Of a stretch of DNA of 64,000 bases, positions 32,473 through 41,555 are shown piece after piece. Origin of the DNA: Alphaproteobacteria bacterium. Lineage in GTDB: Bacteria > Pseudomonadota > Alphaproteobacteria > RF32 > CAG-239. Under the pieces are notes generated by a model. It was not told the DNA's origin. It did no database searches and worked only from the letters and a program-made list of their open reading frames with translations. Both the position numbers and the translations under genes were made by a program. How positions within the stretch are numbered: the stretch's first letter is position 1; each line of letters starts with the position of its first letter. The stretch covers positions 1-64,000 of the forward strand of contig CAAGHP010000013.1 of the NCBI GenBank assembly GCA_900769705.1, given 5' to 3'.

Positions 32473-33345
32473 ATGAGTAATAATTCAGGAAGCTGTAAAA
32501 TTGCAAAATTTGAATCGGTTGCGGAAATAAGCGAAGAACTTCAGAACTTTGCAGAAGATTTTTTTGAAGTAACATCCATAGATTATAGTGATGACGGTAA
32601 AGAACGGTTGGTTGGCTATTTGCGTCAGGACGCCAAAGAAGAAGACTTGCAAAAAGCGGCAGCCGCCAGACAAATTTTGCTGCCGCCGTATACTTGGGAT
32701 TTGCTGCAAAGCGATGATTGGCTGACCGAAAATGTAATGGCTTTTGCTCCTCTGGAAGAAGCCGGATTTTTTATTTGCAGCATTCATGATGAAACGCTGT
32801 TGCCGCAGGATAAAATCGGGCTGAAAATTTATGCCGCTACGGCGTTTGGCTCGGAGCATCAAACCACTCGCGGTTGTTTGGATGCAATTTCGGATATAAA
32901 TAAGCTGTGTGCAAATAAACCGCAAAGTGTGCTGGACGTTGGTACAGGTTCGGGAATTTTGGCTTTGGCTGCGGCAAAAATTTGGAATAATTCTAAAATT
33001 ATAGCAGTGGATATTGATGACGAAGCAGTGCGTGTGTCGCAGCAAAATGCTATAGACAACGGAGTTGAAAAACAAATATGCACGGCTTTGAGCGATGGTT
33101 ATAAGTCTGAAATGGTGCAAAAAAATGCGCCGTACGATGTGATTTTTGCAAATATTTTAGCTCGTCCGCTGATTGCAATGGCTCCAGATATGGCAAAAAA
33201 TTTGAAAAAAGGCGGTTATGCCGTGATTTCAGGCTTTATTGACGATCAAGTTGAATGGGTAGTCGGTGAGCACGAAAAACAAGGCTTGAAGCTTGTAAAA
33301 TTGTATGAAAAAGAAAATTGGCGCGTCGCTTTATTGGAGAAATAA
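32473..33345 (+). CDS. prmA: ribosomal protein L11 methyltransferase
   Basis: A 290-residue protein. The N-terminal domain (residues 1-100) is the L11-recognition part; the class I methyltransferase core has the SAM motif VLDVGTGSGILALAAAK (about 156-172), AVDIDDEAV and the NxL catalytic-type motif NILARPL. PrmA trimethylates L11. AFGSEHQTTR corresponds to the conserved FGTGxHxTT loop, with Ser-Glu replacing Thr-Gly. It is followed by an M24B aminopeptidase one base after its stop, a pairing common in Alphaproteobacteria. Confidence 0.93.
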   Translation: MSNNSGSCKIAKFESVAEISEELQNFAEDFFEVTSIDYSDDGKERLVGYLRQDAKEEDLQKAAAARQILLPPYTWDLLQSDDWLTENVMAFAPLEEAGFFICSIHDETLLPQDKIGLKIYAATAFGSEHQTTRGCLDAISDINKLCANKPQSVLDVGTGSGILALAAAKIWNNSKIIAVDIDDEAVRVSQQNAIDNGVEKQICTALSDGYKSEMVQKNAPYDVIFANILARPLIAMAPDMAKNLKKGGYAVISGFIDDQVEWVVGEHEKQGLKLVKLYEKENWRVALLEK

Positions 33346-33346
33346 A

Positions 33347-35026
33347 ATGACTTTATCCGTCATTCAGAAAAAATTAAAAGAACTTTGCACAGATGCTTAT
33401 ATTGCAACCTATGGCAATCGCTTTATCGGGCAAGATATTCTGCCGAGCGAACATAAACTAAAGTATTTATGTGGTTTCAGCGGTTCGGCGGGAATGTTGG
33501 CAATAACCCCAAAACAGGCTTTTTTGTTTGTGGACGGGCGTTATGAGTTACAGGCGCGGCAGGAAGTTGATTTGGATAAAATCACGGTAATAAATGAAGA
33601 GCCGAGTTTTGTCAATGTGTGCCGTTTTTTGCAAAAATCAGGGGTCGAAGCTGTCGGCTATGACGGAATGACTGTTTCTGCGGCAGAAAAAAAAGCCGCG
33701 GAAGAGTTGTTTGAAAAGTTAGATTTAATTGATGTCGGTGATTTGACTGGTTTAGATTGTAAAAAAAAGGTCAAAGTTTCGGAACGTCCACTGAAATATA
33801 CCGGAAAGAGCCGTGAAAAAAAACTTGAAGCAATAGCGGAAGAACTGAAAAAAAAAGACGCCGGCTATTATCTACTGACGGCGGCTGACAGTGTTTCGTG
33901 GCTATTGAACATATATGCCGAAGATTTGGCTTGTTCGCCGGTAGTGCGTGCCTATGCTTTAATTGATAAAAAAGGAAAAGCAATTTTAATTGGTAATAAT
34001 TTACAAACGGATTTGCCGGTTTGGACTTTTGAACATCTTGCCGAGTGGCTTGAGAATAATCAATCTGTAATAATATATGATGCAAGCACGGCTCCGACCG
34101 CTTTGGCAACAAAGCCGACAAACGGGCGGAATGTCAGAGATATTTGCCAAATACTGAAAGCCGAAAAAAATGAAACTGAAATCAAAGGTATGATTGCCTG
34201 TCATGAACGCGACGGCATCGCTTTGGTTAAGCTGCTGTATTGGTTGCATAATAATTGGCGCGGCAAAACCGAACTGGATGTTGTGCAAAAATTGCATGAA
34301 TTGAGAAAAGAGCAGAATTTATTTTTTGAAGAAAGTTTTGAAACGATTGCCGGCGCTGCTGAAAACGGGGCTGTTGTTCATTATCAGCCGATTGAAAAAT
34401 CTAATCGCCGGCTGCAAGAAAATAATTTGTTGCTGCTGGATAGCGGTGGACAGTATTTTGATGGTACCACCGATGTTACGCGCACGGTGGCTTTGGGAAC
34501 TCCGACTGCGGATATGATACATGATTTTACTTTGGTGCTGAAAGGGCATATTGCTTTGGCAAAGGCAAAATTTCCTTTGGGTACCTGCGGAATGCGGCTG
34601 GATACTTTAGCGCGGGCGCCATTATGGCAAGAGGGAAAAGATTTTAAGCATGGTACCGGTCACGGTGTCGGCTGTTTTGGTAATGTGCATGAAGGACCGA
34701 ACCGTATTTCAAGCGGCGGCAGCTTGTATGGCTTCAAACCGAATATGGTAACTTCTATTGAACCGGGGTATTACAAAGAAAACGCTTATGGCATCCGCAT
34801 AGAAAATTTATATTATTCAAAACGAACGGAACAGAATTCCGAATTTTTGGAATTTGAAACCCTAACCTTAGTGCCTATTGATAAACGGCTGATTGATGCA
34901 TATCTCCTTGATGTGGGAGAACGGGACTGGCTGAACGCTTATCATAAGAAAGTTTATGAACGTTTGGCCGCGTGTGTAAATGATGATGAAAAGAAGTGGC
35001 TGAAAGAGTCCTGTTCTCCTTTGTGA
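33347..35026 (+). CDS. pepP: Xaa-Pro aminopeptidase (M24B family)
   Basis: A 559-residue protein with two creatinase-like N-terminal domains and a C-terminal pita-bread catalytic domain. The metal ligands are visible: Asp in LLLLDSGGQYFDGTTDVTR (two), His in HGTGHGVGCFG, Glu in SIEPGYY and Glu in GIRIENLYY. It removes N-terminal residues that precede proline. The length and C-terminal extension match the three-domain eukaryotic-like form seen in Alphaproteobacteria. I start at 33347, where TTGGAG lies 8 bases upstream, just behind the prmA stop; a longer frame from 33305 would overlap prmA. Confidence 0.93.
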   Translation: MTLSVIQKKLKELCTDAYIATYGNRFIGQDILPSEHKLKYLCGFSGSAGMLAITPKQAFLFVDGRYELQARQEVDLDKITVINEEPSFVNVCRFLQKSGVEAVGYDGMTVSAAEKKAAEELFEKLDLIDVGDLTGLDCKKKVKVSERPLKYTGKSREKKLEAIAEELKKKDAGYYLLTAADSVSWLLNIYAEDLACSPVVRAYALIDKKGKAILIGNNLQTDLPVWTFEHLAEWLENNQSVIIYDASTAPTALATKPTNGRNVRDICQILKAEKNETEIKGMIACHERDGIALVKLLYWLHNNWRGKTELDVVQKLHELRKEQNLFFEESFETIAGAAENGAVVHYQPIEKSNRRLQENNLLLLDSGGQYFDGTTDVTRTVALGTPTADMIHDFTLVLKGHIALAKAKFPLGTCGMRLDTLARAPLWQEGKDFKHGTGHGVGCFGNVHEGPNRISSGGSLYGFKPNMVTSIEPGYYKENAYGIRIENLYYSKRTEQNSEFLEFETLTLVPIDKRLIDAYLLDVGERDWLNAYHKKVYERLAACVNDDEKKWLKESCSPL

Positions 35027-35051
35027 GGCTAAAAGAAAGGAGATATGAAAA

Positions 35052-35504
35052 ATGAAAAAAATTGGGGCGGTTTTCTTTTTGTTTTTTATATCTTCTATAT
35101 ATACAGCTGAGGCGCAGTTTATTGATTCTTCCGGCTATACGCCGTTTATCAGGCAATATGTGGAAGAAAATGAGGATAATTGGAATAAATCCATAATTTA
35201 TGTTTTTTATAACAATTCTCCTTGTGCGCATTGTGCTGACGCTATGGGAATGCTATATAATATTTATCAGCAAAACTACGGTAATGAACTCAGTTATTTT
35301 GAAATCAATTATGAAGAGCAGGGGGAATTTGAGTTTACAACCGCCTATTTTTTAGAACAACCGCTGTCGGTGGTGCTGGTGCGGATTAACGACGGCATGA
35401 GCCGCGGTTATTACAAAATAGACAATCCGCAGCAATGGTGGGGTGATAAATTGTTTTTTGAAGAGCAGATAACAACGGCGATAAATAACTTTTTAATAAA
35501 TTAA
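35052..35504 (+). CDS. periplasmic thioredoxin-like protein
   Basis: A 150-residue protein with a signal peptide (MKKIGAVFFLFFISSIYTAEA). The mature part contains YVFYNNSPCAHCADAMG, a CxxC pair at about residues 57-60 at the expected position after a beta strand, followed by a helix and a cis-Pro-like LEQPLSVVLV. This suggests a thioredoxin fold working in disulphide exchange outside the cytoplasm; the CAHC dipeptide is closer to DsbA-type His-containing active sites than to classical thioredoxin. AAAGGAGAT precedes the ATG. Family inferred from the motif only. Confidence 0.65.
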   Translation: MKKIGAVFFLFFISSIYTAEAQFIDSSGYTPFIRQYVEENEDNWNKSIIYVFYNNSPCAHCADAMGMLYNIYQQNYGNELSYFEINYEEQGEFEFTTAYFLEQPLSVVLVRINDGMSRGYYKIDNPQQWWGDKLFFEEQITTAINNFLIN

Positions 35505-35572
35505 AATTTTATCTAAAAATTTACTAATTTAGTCTAAACTGACTTTTATATTGTATAAACAGTCAGGAAAAA

Positions 35573-36400
35573 ATGAATAATCTGGTAAGACATATATCGC
35601 GTATCCGCGATGAATTTGACACCGTAATTTGCGGTGTCAACGGCGTTTTGACGGATGGGCGGAATGTTTTTTCAGAAAGTATTGATGTTTTGGTAAAACT
35701 TTATCAAAGCGGCAAAAAAATTGCTTTAGCTTCTAACAGCGGCATGCGGGTAGAAGAATTGTTTTTGTTTTTAAAACGCAGCAATGTGCCGATGAATATT
35801 TTTTATGCCATGATAACCGCTGGTGAAATCGCACATTTCTATTTGAAAAATCAAAAGAAAATAGGAAATACATATTATTCACTGTCTGATGAAAACAGTC
35901 GGATTATTGCCGGTTTAGATTATGAAAAAGTCGATAGTGCGGTAATGGCTGATTTTTTGTTGGCTGAGCAGACGCATAACGGCGTTGACGCAGGTGCGAT
36001 GATGCCGGTTTTGGAGCAGGCAGTTAATTTGAATTTGCCGCTGCTGTGCGTTGGCAATGATACTATGGTGCTGACTGAAAACGGTGCAAAACAGGCTGCC
36101 GGTATGTTGGCCGAACAATATGCGATGATTGGCGGCAATATTATCTCATTTGGTAAGCCGGATTTGCACATTGCTCTATATTTGACTGAAAGTCTGGAGG
36201 ATATTGATGCATCGCGTTGTTTATTTATCGGTGATAATATGGCAACGGATATGCGTCTGGGAACAAATTTTGGCGGTAAAAATTTGCTGATAACTTCAGG
36301 CGTGCACCAGTTGAAAGGCGATTTGGTTAAACAAACAGATGAACTTTCTACCGGTTTTGGCCTAAATGTGGATTATTGCATGGAGAAATTGCAATGGTAA
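35573..36400 (+). CDS. HAD-family class IIA-like protein lacking the nucleophile Asp
   Basis: A 275-residue protein with the overall order of the HAD class IIA group (TIGR01459-like). Motif I would be a hydrophobic strand followed by D-x-W/D-G-V; here the segment reads VICGVNGVLTDG, so the nucleophilic Asp is Gly. Motif II is present as LASNSGMR, motif III Lys in GKPDLHIAL, and motif IV as LFIGDNMATDM. Without the nucleophile it is unlikely to be a normal phosphatase; it may bind a ligand or partner. AGGAAAA precedes the ATG. Its stop overlaps the next gene by 7 bases. Confidence 0.8.
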   Translation: MNNLVRHISRIRDEFDTVICGVNGVLTDGRNVFSESIDVLVKLYQSGKKIALASNSGMRVEELFLFLKRSNVPMNIFYAMITAGEIAHFYLKNQKKIGNTYYSLSDENSRIIAGLDYEKVDSAVMADFLLAEQTHNGVDAGAMMPVLEQAVNLNLPLLCVGNDTMVLTENGAKQAAGMLAEQYAMIGGNIISFGKPDLHIALYLTESLEDIDASRCLFIGDNMATDMRLGTNFGGKNLLITSGVHQLKGDLVKQTDELSTGFGLNVDYCMEKLQW

Positions 36401-36927
36401 TGTCGGTTTCTCATCGAATCTTATGGCTTGTTATAGGTATATGCTTGATTTTGTATATTACTAAATGCCAAGTAACCGAAACGGCGTGGGAACGCTCAAA
36501 TCTGGAAATTTTGACCAAGCAGCAAAGCTATAAGGCGGAAATCACCGAAGAAGAATTAGATGATTTTATTCGGCTGTGGCCGCAGTATGAAGAGCTGGGG
36601 TTTAATGACGGGTTTGTTGTTTCCTATCAGGTGGAAAGGCCGTCGCAGCTGTTGGATTGGAAAAGCAAAGTTTGGTTTGTTTATCATAAATGGGATGCCG
36701 ACCGCTTTTTTTATGTGCAGCAGAGGATATCGGCCTTACTTTATACTCTCAATATCCGCCGCAATGCCAAAGCTTTGATCCGCCAACTTAAAGAGCGCGA
36801 AGATACTTCTATTGTCCGGCAGATGATGAAAGTGCAAAAACAACGCAGCAAAGCCGGTGAAGGCAATAAAACGGAACTGCAGCTGGTGGCGGCCAGAGAA
36901 GAAGTCCTAAAAAAATTATTTGAGTGA
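36394..36927 (+). CDS. membrane-anchored protein, unknown function
   Basis: A 177-residue protein with one N-terminal membrane segment (about residues 7-26, SHRILWLVIGICLILYI) and a soluble helical domain rich in Arg, Glu and Gln. I start at 36394, where TGGAGA lies about 7 bases upstream; this overlaps the end of the HAD gene, indicating translational coupling. No known family. A trailing basic stretch (KVQKQRSKAGEGNK) could be disordered. Confidence 0.6.
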   Translation: MVMSVSHRILWLVIGICLILYITKCQVTETAWERSNLEILTKQQSYKAEITEEELDDFIRLWPQYEELGFNDGFVVSYQVERPSQLLDWKSKVWFVYHKWDADRFFYVQQRISALLYTLNIRRNAKALIRQLKEREDTSIVRQMMKVQKQRSKAGEGNKTELQLVAAREEVLKKLFE

Positions 36928-37066
36928 TGTATTCGGCAAAGAGGTGTTTTTTGTAAAAAAATTACAAAAAATCGGCTGAGTGCTTATTTTTTATTTTTCT
37001 TATTAAGAAAATTATAACTTTATCGGATAATAATGAAATTTAACACGAAAATGAGTGAGAAAAATA

Positions 37067-38152
37067 ATGAACGCTAAAACAATTTTAAACACAATCATAA
37101 ACGCCGACTGCATCGAAACGATGAATCAAATGGAAGAAAATTCGGTTGATGTGATTTTTGCTGATCCTCCGTATAATATGCAGTTGGGAGATGCTTTGCT
37201 GCGTCCGGATAATACGATTGTGAACGGTGTGGATGAAGAATGGGACAGCTTTGAAAGTTTGGCTGCGTATGATGAATATACCAAACAATGGCTCAGCGCC
37301 GCCCGTCGTATTTTGAAAGATGACGGTAGTATTTGGGTAATCGGTTCATATCACAATATTTTCCGTGTGGGATATATTTTGCAAAATTTAGGCTTTTGGA
37401 TTTTGAATGACGTGGTTTGGAACAAAACCAATCCGATGCCGAATTTTAAAGGCACGCGTTTTACCAATGCTCATGAAACTTTGATTTGGGCGGTTAAAAA
37501 TCCTAAAGCAAAATATACATTTAATTATGAAGCGATGAAGGCTTTGAATGATGAAACACAAATGCGAAGTATTTGGGAAATTCCGATTTGCACCGGTAAA
37601 GAGCGTTTGAAAAACGAACTAGGCGAAAAATTACATCCGACACAGAAACCTGAAGCACTGCTTTACAGAGTGATTTTGGCTTCTACTAAACCGGGCGATG
37701 TTATTTTAGACCCATTCTTCGGTACTGGAACTACAGGTGCTATGGCTAAAAAAATGGGACGCAATTTTATCGGCATTGAGCGTGACTGCTCATATGTGGC
37801 CGGCGCACAGGCCAGATTGGATGCAGTGGAGCCGCTGAACGTTGAAGCACTGGAATATACTGTTAAAAAGAAACTGCAGCGTGTTCCGTTTGGAGCGGTT
37901 ATTGAGCATGGAATGCTGTCTCCTGGCGATGTTTTGAGCGATGCCAGCGGCAAGCATTTTGCAACAATTCGAGCTGACGGTTCCATAAAAAGCAAAACCG
38001 CTGAAGGTTCTATTCATCAAGTTGGAGCGGCTGAACAAAACGCGGCAGCCTGCAACGGTTGGGAATATTGGTATTTTAAGGATGGTAAAAATCTTGTCTG
38101 CATTGACGAACTACGCTGTCAGTTGCGGCAAGAAATGTATGGGGCAAAATAA
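37067..38152 (+). CDS. ccrM: CcrM-type DNA adenine methyltransferase (GANTC)
   Basis: A 361-residue beta-class N6-adenine methyltransferase. Motif IV is DPPYNMQLG at about residue 32, and the SAM motif I (DPFFGTGTTG) lies in the C-terminal half, the beta-class order. The C-terminal extension (about residues 280-360, RVPFGAVIEHGMLSPGD) is the DNA-binding domain typical of CcrM. In Alphaproteobacteria CcrM methylates GANTC late in the cell cycle and sets transcription of cell-cycle genes. The start at 37067 aligns with the family; a GTG at 37055 is in frame. It heads a likely operon with two Ppx/GppA genes and rlmE. Confidence 0.95.
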   Translation: MNAKTILNTIINADCIETMNQMEENSVDVIFADPPYNMQLGDALLRPDNTIVNGVDEEWDSFESLAAYDEYTKQWLSAARRILKDDGSIWVIGSYHNIFRVGYILQNLGFWILNDVVWNKTNPMPNFKGTRFTNAHETLIWAVKNPKAKYTFNYEAMKALNDETQMRSIWEIPICTGKERLKNELGEKLHPTQKPEALLYRVILASTKPGDVILDPFFGTGTTGAMAKKMGRNFIGIERDCSYVAGAQARLDAVEPLNVEALEYTVKKKLQRVPFGAVIEHGMLSPGDVLSDASGKHFATIRADGSIKSKTAEGSIHQVGAAEQNAAACNGWEYWYFKDGKNLVCIDELRCQLRQEMYGAK

Positions 38153-38154
38153 AA

Positions 38155-39273
38155 TTGTACAGTGGGCGTAAACCGGATTATAAAGAGTTTAGAGATAAAA
38201 AAGAGTTGGAAAACGGCGGCGCGATGCCGAAAGGCGATTGCTATGCGGCCATTGATTTAGGCACAAATTCTTGCCGGTTAGTTATAGCCCAGCCTACTCC
38301 AAGCTCTTTTCATGTGGTTGAAACTTTTTCGCGCATAACCCGTTTGGGCGAGGGGATAATCAATGGCAATTTGCTTTCTAAGCCGGCTATCCGCCGTACG
38401 ATTGCCGCCTTGAAAGTCTGTAGCGCTATTATCAATGAATATCAGCCGATTGTCCGCATGCGTTTCGTGGCAACAGCCGCCTGCCGCCGTGCGCTTAACT
38501 GCAATGAATTTGAAACCGCTGTAAAACAAAATACAGGTCTGAACATGGAAGTTATATCTTCCAAAGAAGAAGCCCGCTTGGCTGTTGTTGGCTGTATGCC
38601 ATTGCTGAACCGTATGATAAAACGGGCGCTGGTTTTTGATATCGGCGGCGGATCAACGGAAATTTCTTTGGCTCGAGTCACTGAAACTGGCAAGACTTTT
38701 ATTGAAGGATTTGTATCGCTGCCTTACGGCGTTGTAACCATTTCCGAAGCTTTTCCGGGCAAAGATATGACCACGCTGGCCTATGATACCATTGTTGAGC
38801 GCACGCAAAAAATTTTGCAAGAATTTGAAGATAAATATCATATTAGTGATGCAATCCGTAATCAAGAAATCCAAATTATCGGTACTTCCGGAACTGTTAC
38901 GGTTTTGGGCGCCGTACATTTGAATTTGCCGCGTTATAACCGTGCAGCTGTTGATGGTATAGCGCTTTCAGGCTCTGATATTGAAAAAGTTATACGCCGG
39001 ATTAAAAATATGGGTTATGAAGGACGCTGCAAACATTCTTGTATCGGCAAGCTGAAAGCAGATTTGACAATGGCAGGCTGCACAATTATTGAAGCTTTGT
39101 GTTCGTTTTGGCCGATTAGCGAAATTACAATTGCTGACCGTGGTATACGCGAAGGCATATTGCTTGATATGATGCATCATCAAAAAAATAACTATTTTCA
39201 TAAAAGCGGAAAGCGCCATAAACTATTTAGAAAAGGACGTTACTATGGACAAAGAAAATCTGGCGGCGATTGA
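38155..39273 (+). CDS. Ppx/GppA-family phosphatase, paralogue 1
   Basis: A 372-residue member of the exopolyphosphatase / pppGpp phosphatase family (ASKHA fold). Phosphate-binding loops are AAIDLGTNSCRLVIA, VFDIGGGSTEISL and IGTSGTVTVLGA; the catalytic Glu region is SSKEEARLAV. It lacks the C-terminal HD-like domain of full-length Escherichia coli Ppx. The TTG at 38155 gives the longest form; an ATG at 38224 just before the first motif is an alternative start. It lies 2 bases after ccrM and overlaps the next paralogue by 29 bases. Whether it acts on polyphosphate or pppGpp cannot be told. Confidence 0.88.
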   Translation: MYSGRKPDYKEFRDKKELENGGAMPKGDCYAAIDLGTNSCRLVIAQPTPSSFHVVETFSRITRLGEGIINGNLLSKPAIRRTIAALKVCSAIINEYQPIVRMRFVATAACRRALNCNEFETAVKQNTGLNMEVISSKEEARLAVVGCMPLLNRMIKRALVFDIGGGSTEISLARVTETGKTFIEGFVSLPYGVVTISEAFPGKDMTTLAYDTIVERTQKILQEFEDKYHISDAIRNQEIQIIGTSGTVTVLGAVHLNLPRYNRAAVDGIALSGSDIEKVIRRIKNMGYEGRCKHSCIGKLKADLTMAGCTIIEALCSFWPISEITIADRGIREGILLDMMHHQKNNYFHKSGKRHKLFRKGRYYGQRKSGGD

Positions 39274-40186
39274 TTTGGGAACAAACTCTTGCCGTTTGCG
39301 TATTACCGATGCTAAAGGCAATATGCTTTATCGTGAGGCTGTAACCATAAAATTAGGCGAGGGGCTTTATGAAAGCGGCTGCTTTTCCGATGCAGCAATT
39401 CAGCGCGGCATCGATTGTTTTGTGCATTTTTCGGAATTGATGAAAGATTATCATGTCGGGCATTATCGTGCGGTGGCAACTGCTTCTTGCCGCAAAGCGC
39501 AAAACAGTACATCTTTTATTCAGATGGTTAAAGAGCTGAGCGGTATAAGCCTTGAAGTTATATCGGCCGAAGAGGAGGCTTTGCTCAATTTAAAAGGGGC
39601 GGTTTTAAATGTTCCGGATACGTCTAGGTATGTGCTTTTGTACGATTTAGGCGGCGGTTCGACTGAGATTATTTTGGCCGAAAACGGCAAAGAACCAAAA
39701 GAAATTTATACTTTATCCGTGCCTTGGGGAGCTCGCACCGCTTCAGAAGCTTTTGATTTGGTGGAATATGACGAGAATAAAGCCGAAAAATTAGAAGCGG
39801 AAATTAAAAAACACGTGGAAGAATTTTTGGTTAATTCGGAATTTTTAATGTATCTTCCGCAATGTTTCTGTGTGGCTACTTCAAGCACGCCGCTGCGGTT
39901 ACTCAGTATGATTAACAAAACCGGTAGCTATAATAAAGATTTTGCCGATGGAATGACGGCAACAGTCGCGCAGATAGACAGGCAGATTGATGAAATTTTG
40001 CAAATGGATTTGGAACAGTTGATGAAGAGTCCGTATATCGGGGAAAACCGTGCGCCGATTTTTGTGGCCGCCTGTATAATTTTCCGCACTGTTTACAGGG
40101 TGTTGCAAATTAAAAATTTAACTGCGTCGCTCAAAGGAGCGCAAGAGGCAATTATAGCTGAATTGGAGCAAAAATGGCAAAATTAA
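39245..40186 (+). CDS. Ppx/GppA-family phosphatase, paralogue 2
   Basis: A 313-residue paralogue of the preceding gene with AAIDLGTNSCRLRIT at the N-terminus, LYDLGGGSTEIIL in the middle, SAEEEALLNL for the catalytic Glu region and VATSSTPLRLLS in place of the third GTSGT loop, so the last phosphate loop is altered. It is shorter than its neighbour. The start has AAAAGGACGTTACT upstream. It overlaps both neighbours, indicating tight coupling in the ccrM-ppx-ppx-rlmE unit. The altered loop suggests a changed or regulatory role; this is inference. Confidence 0.85.
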   Translation: MDKENLAAIDLGTNSCRLRITDAKGNMLYREAVTIKLGEGLYESGCFSDAAIQRGIDCFVHFSELMKDYHVGHYRAVATASCRKAQNSTSFIQMVKELSGISLEVISAEEEALLNLKGAVLNVPDTSRYVLLYDLGGGSTEIILAENGKEPKEIYTLSVPWGARTASEAFDLVEYDENKAEKLEAEIKKHVEEFLVNSEFLMYLPQCFCVATSSTPLRLLSMINKTGSYNKDFADGMTATVAQIDRQIDEILQMDLEQLMKSPYIGENRAPIFVAACIIFRTVYRVLQIKNLTASLKGAQEAIIAELEQKWQN

Positions 40187-40863
40187 CTACATCGGCCAAA
40201 ATCGTTCGTGGCCGCAATCACCTGACCGTAAAAGTAAAAACGGCAAAGTACAACAAACCATCGTCAAATCGCTGGCTGCAGCGTCAATTAAATGATCCGT
40301 ACGTGTCAGAATCCAAGCGTTTAGGATATCGTTCGCGCGCGGCTTTTAAGCTGATTCAGTTGGATGAAAAATATCATTTTTTAGGCAAAGGCAAAACTAT
40401 TGTCGATTTAGGGTGTGCTCCAGGAGGTTGGACGCAGGTTGCGGCGCAGCGTAATAAAGGCAGCGGACAGATTGTGGGGATGGATTTGCTGCCGGCTGAA
40501 CCGATAGATGGCGCTATCTTATTGCAGCAGGATTTTACCGAGCCAAGTGCAGCTGATAAACTGAAAGAATTGTTGCATGGACCTGCCGATGTGGTAATGA
40601 GCGATATGGCTGCAAATACCACCGGACACCAACAAACTGACCATTTGCGCACTATAGCCTTGGTGGAATTAGCTTATACATTTGCCAAAGAGGTTTTAGC
40701 CGAGGGCGGAATTTTTATTGCCAAAGTATTTCAGGGCGGAACCGAAGGCGAACTTTTAACGGATATGAAAAAAAACTTTACCAAAGTAACGCATTTTAAA
40801 CCAGATGCCAGCAGGCAAGATTCGGTAGAAATGTATGTGGTTGCCCAAGGCTTCAAAAAGTAA
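40174..40863 (+). CDS. rlmE: 23S rRNA (uridine-2552-2'-O-)-methyltransferase
   Basis: A 229-residue FtsJ/RrmJ enzyme. The K-D-K-E catalytic set is visible: Lys in RSRAAFKLIQLD, Asp in VVMSDMAANTTGH, Lys in IFIAKVFQGG and Glu in SVEMYVVA. The SAM motif is VDLGCAPGGWTQVA. The basic N-terminal extension of about 35 residues is typical of alphaproteobacterial members. It methylates U2552 in the A loop during late 50S assembly. Its ATG lies inside the end of the second Ppx gene, a 13-base overlap. In many Alphaproteobacteria rlmE follows a Ppx/GppA gene, matching this order. Confidence 0.96.
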   Translation: MAKLTTSAKIVRGRNHLTVKVKTAKYNKPSSNRWLQRQLNDPYVSESKRLGYRSRAAFKLIQLDEKYHFLGKGKTIVDLGCAPGGWTQVAAQRNKGSGQIVGMDLLPAEPIDGAILLQQDFTEPSAADKLKELLHGPADVVMSDMAANTTGHQQTDHLRTIALVELAYTFAKEVLAEGGIFIAKVFQGGTEGELLTDMKKNFTKVTHFKPDASRQDSVEMYVVAQGFKK

Positions 40864-40904
40864 TTAAGGGCTCGTCTAATGGTCTATTCCTTTTAACTTT
40901 TCAT

Positions 40905-40938
40905 TGTACACGGCGCAAAAAAATTGATATGTATTAAG
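40905..40938 (+). repeat. fragment of a dispersed intergenic repeat
   Basis: TGTACACGGCGCAAAAAAA followed by TTGATATGTATTA, closely matching 49421-49455. It lies 42 bases after rlmE. Confidence 0.7.
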
Positions 40939-41014
40939 CTTATTATCAGAAACTATAATAATTTATTATGGATAATGAACGATACTATCAAAATTCTTAA
41001 CATTATAATATTAC

Positions 41015-41043
41015 TTGACAAAAATGTCAAAATAAGGCAATAT
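41015..41043 (+). promoter_or_regulatory. promoter for the gene at 41077
   Basis: TTGACA, a 17-base spacer and CAATAT, then an AU-rich leader (TTAATTATTAAATTTTATAG) without Shine-Dalgarno sequence. Confidence 0.65.
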
Positions 41044-41076
41044 AACAGCATAGTTTAATTATTAAATTTTATAGAT

Positions 41077-41493
41077 ATGCGCATTTATAATTTTAATATC
41101 TCTGTTGACAGGGTGAAGAAGTTTGTTTTGTTTGGTACAGTAATCTCTAGTTTGTTCTATTTTATTTCAGCATTTGTCAATTTCAAACTCTATATTTATG
41201 TTTTTTGGTGTTTGATCGCACTTGCTGTAACTAATGGAACAATATGGCTGTTTTGCAAAACATGCAATAGAAAAAAATTTAGTAAACTGCGTTTTTTGCA
41301 TAATTTAGGTTTTGTTTGCCTAAATCTTATCTTGCTGTGTAACTATAGCATAGTACTTATACATGGAATGCATTATTACAGTGATTTTGTATACACAGTA
41401 GAAATTGCAGCGCTAATTATCATCGGTTCTATTTTTTTAGGCATAATCTATTTAATGTTGCCCCGAAAATTTATGAAAAAGGTTTGGAACTAA
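41077..41493 (+). CDS. membrane protein with four predicted helices
   Basis: A 138-residue protein with hydrophobic segments at about residues 15-33, 38-57, 70-90 and 100-128. A short Cys/Lys loop (FCKTCNRKKFSKL) lies between the second and third. No family recognised. It is a single-gene unit with a TTGACA promoter and a terminator whose stem overlaps the stop codon. Confidence 0.6.
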   Translation: MRIYNFNISVDRVKKFVLFGTVISSLFYFISAFVNFKLYIYVFWCLIALAVTNGTIWLFCKTCNRKKFSKLRFLHNLGFVCLNLILLCNYSIVLIHGMHYYSDFVYTVEIAALIIIGSIFLGIIYLMLPRKFMKKVWN

Positions 41494-41509
41494 TTCCAAG
41501 CCTTTTTTG
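41476..41509 (+). terminator. terminator overlapping the stop codon of the gene at 41077
   Basis: AAAGGTTTGGAA, loop CTAA (including the stop), TTCCAAGCCTTT and more T residues. Confidence 0.92.
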
Positions 41510-41555
41510 TTCTATGTAATAGAAAATTTAATATTTTAGAAAAAAAAACAATCAT

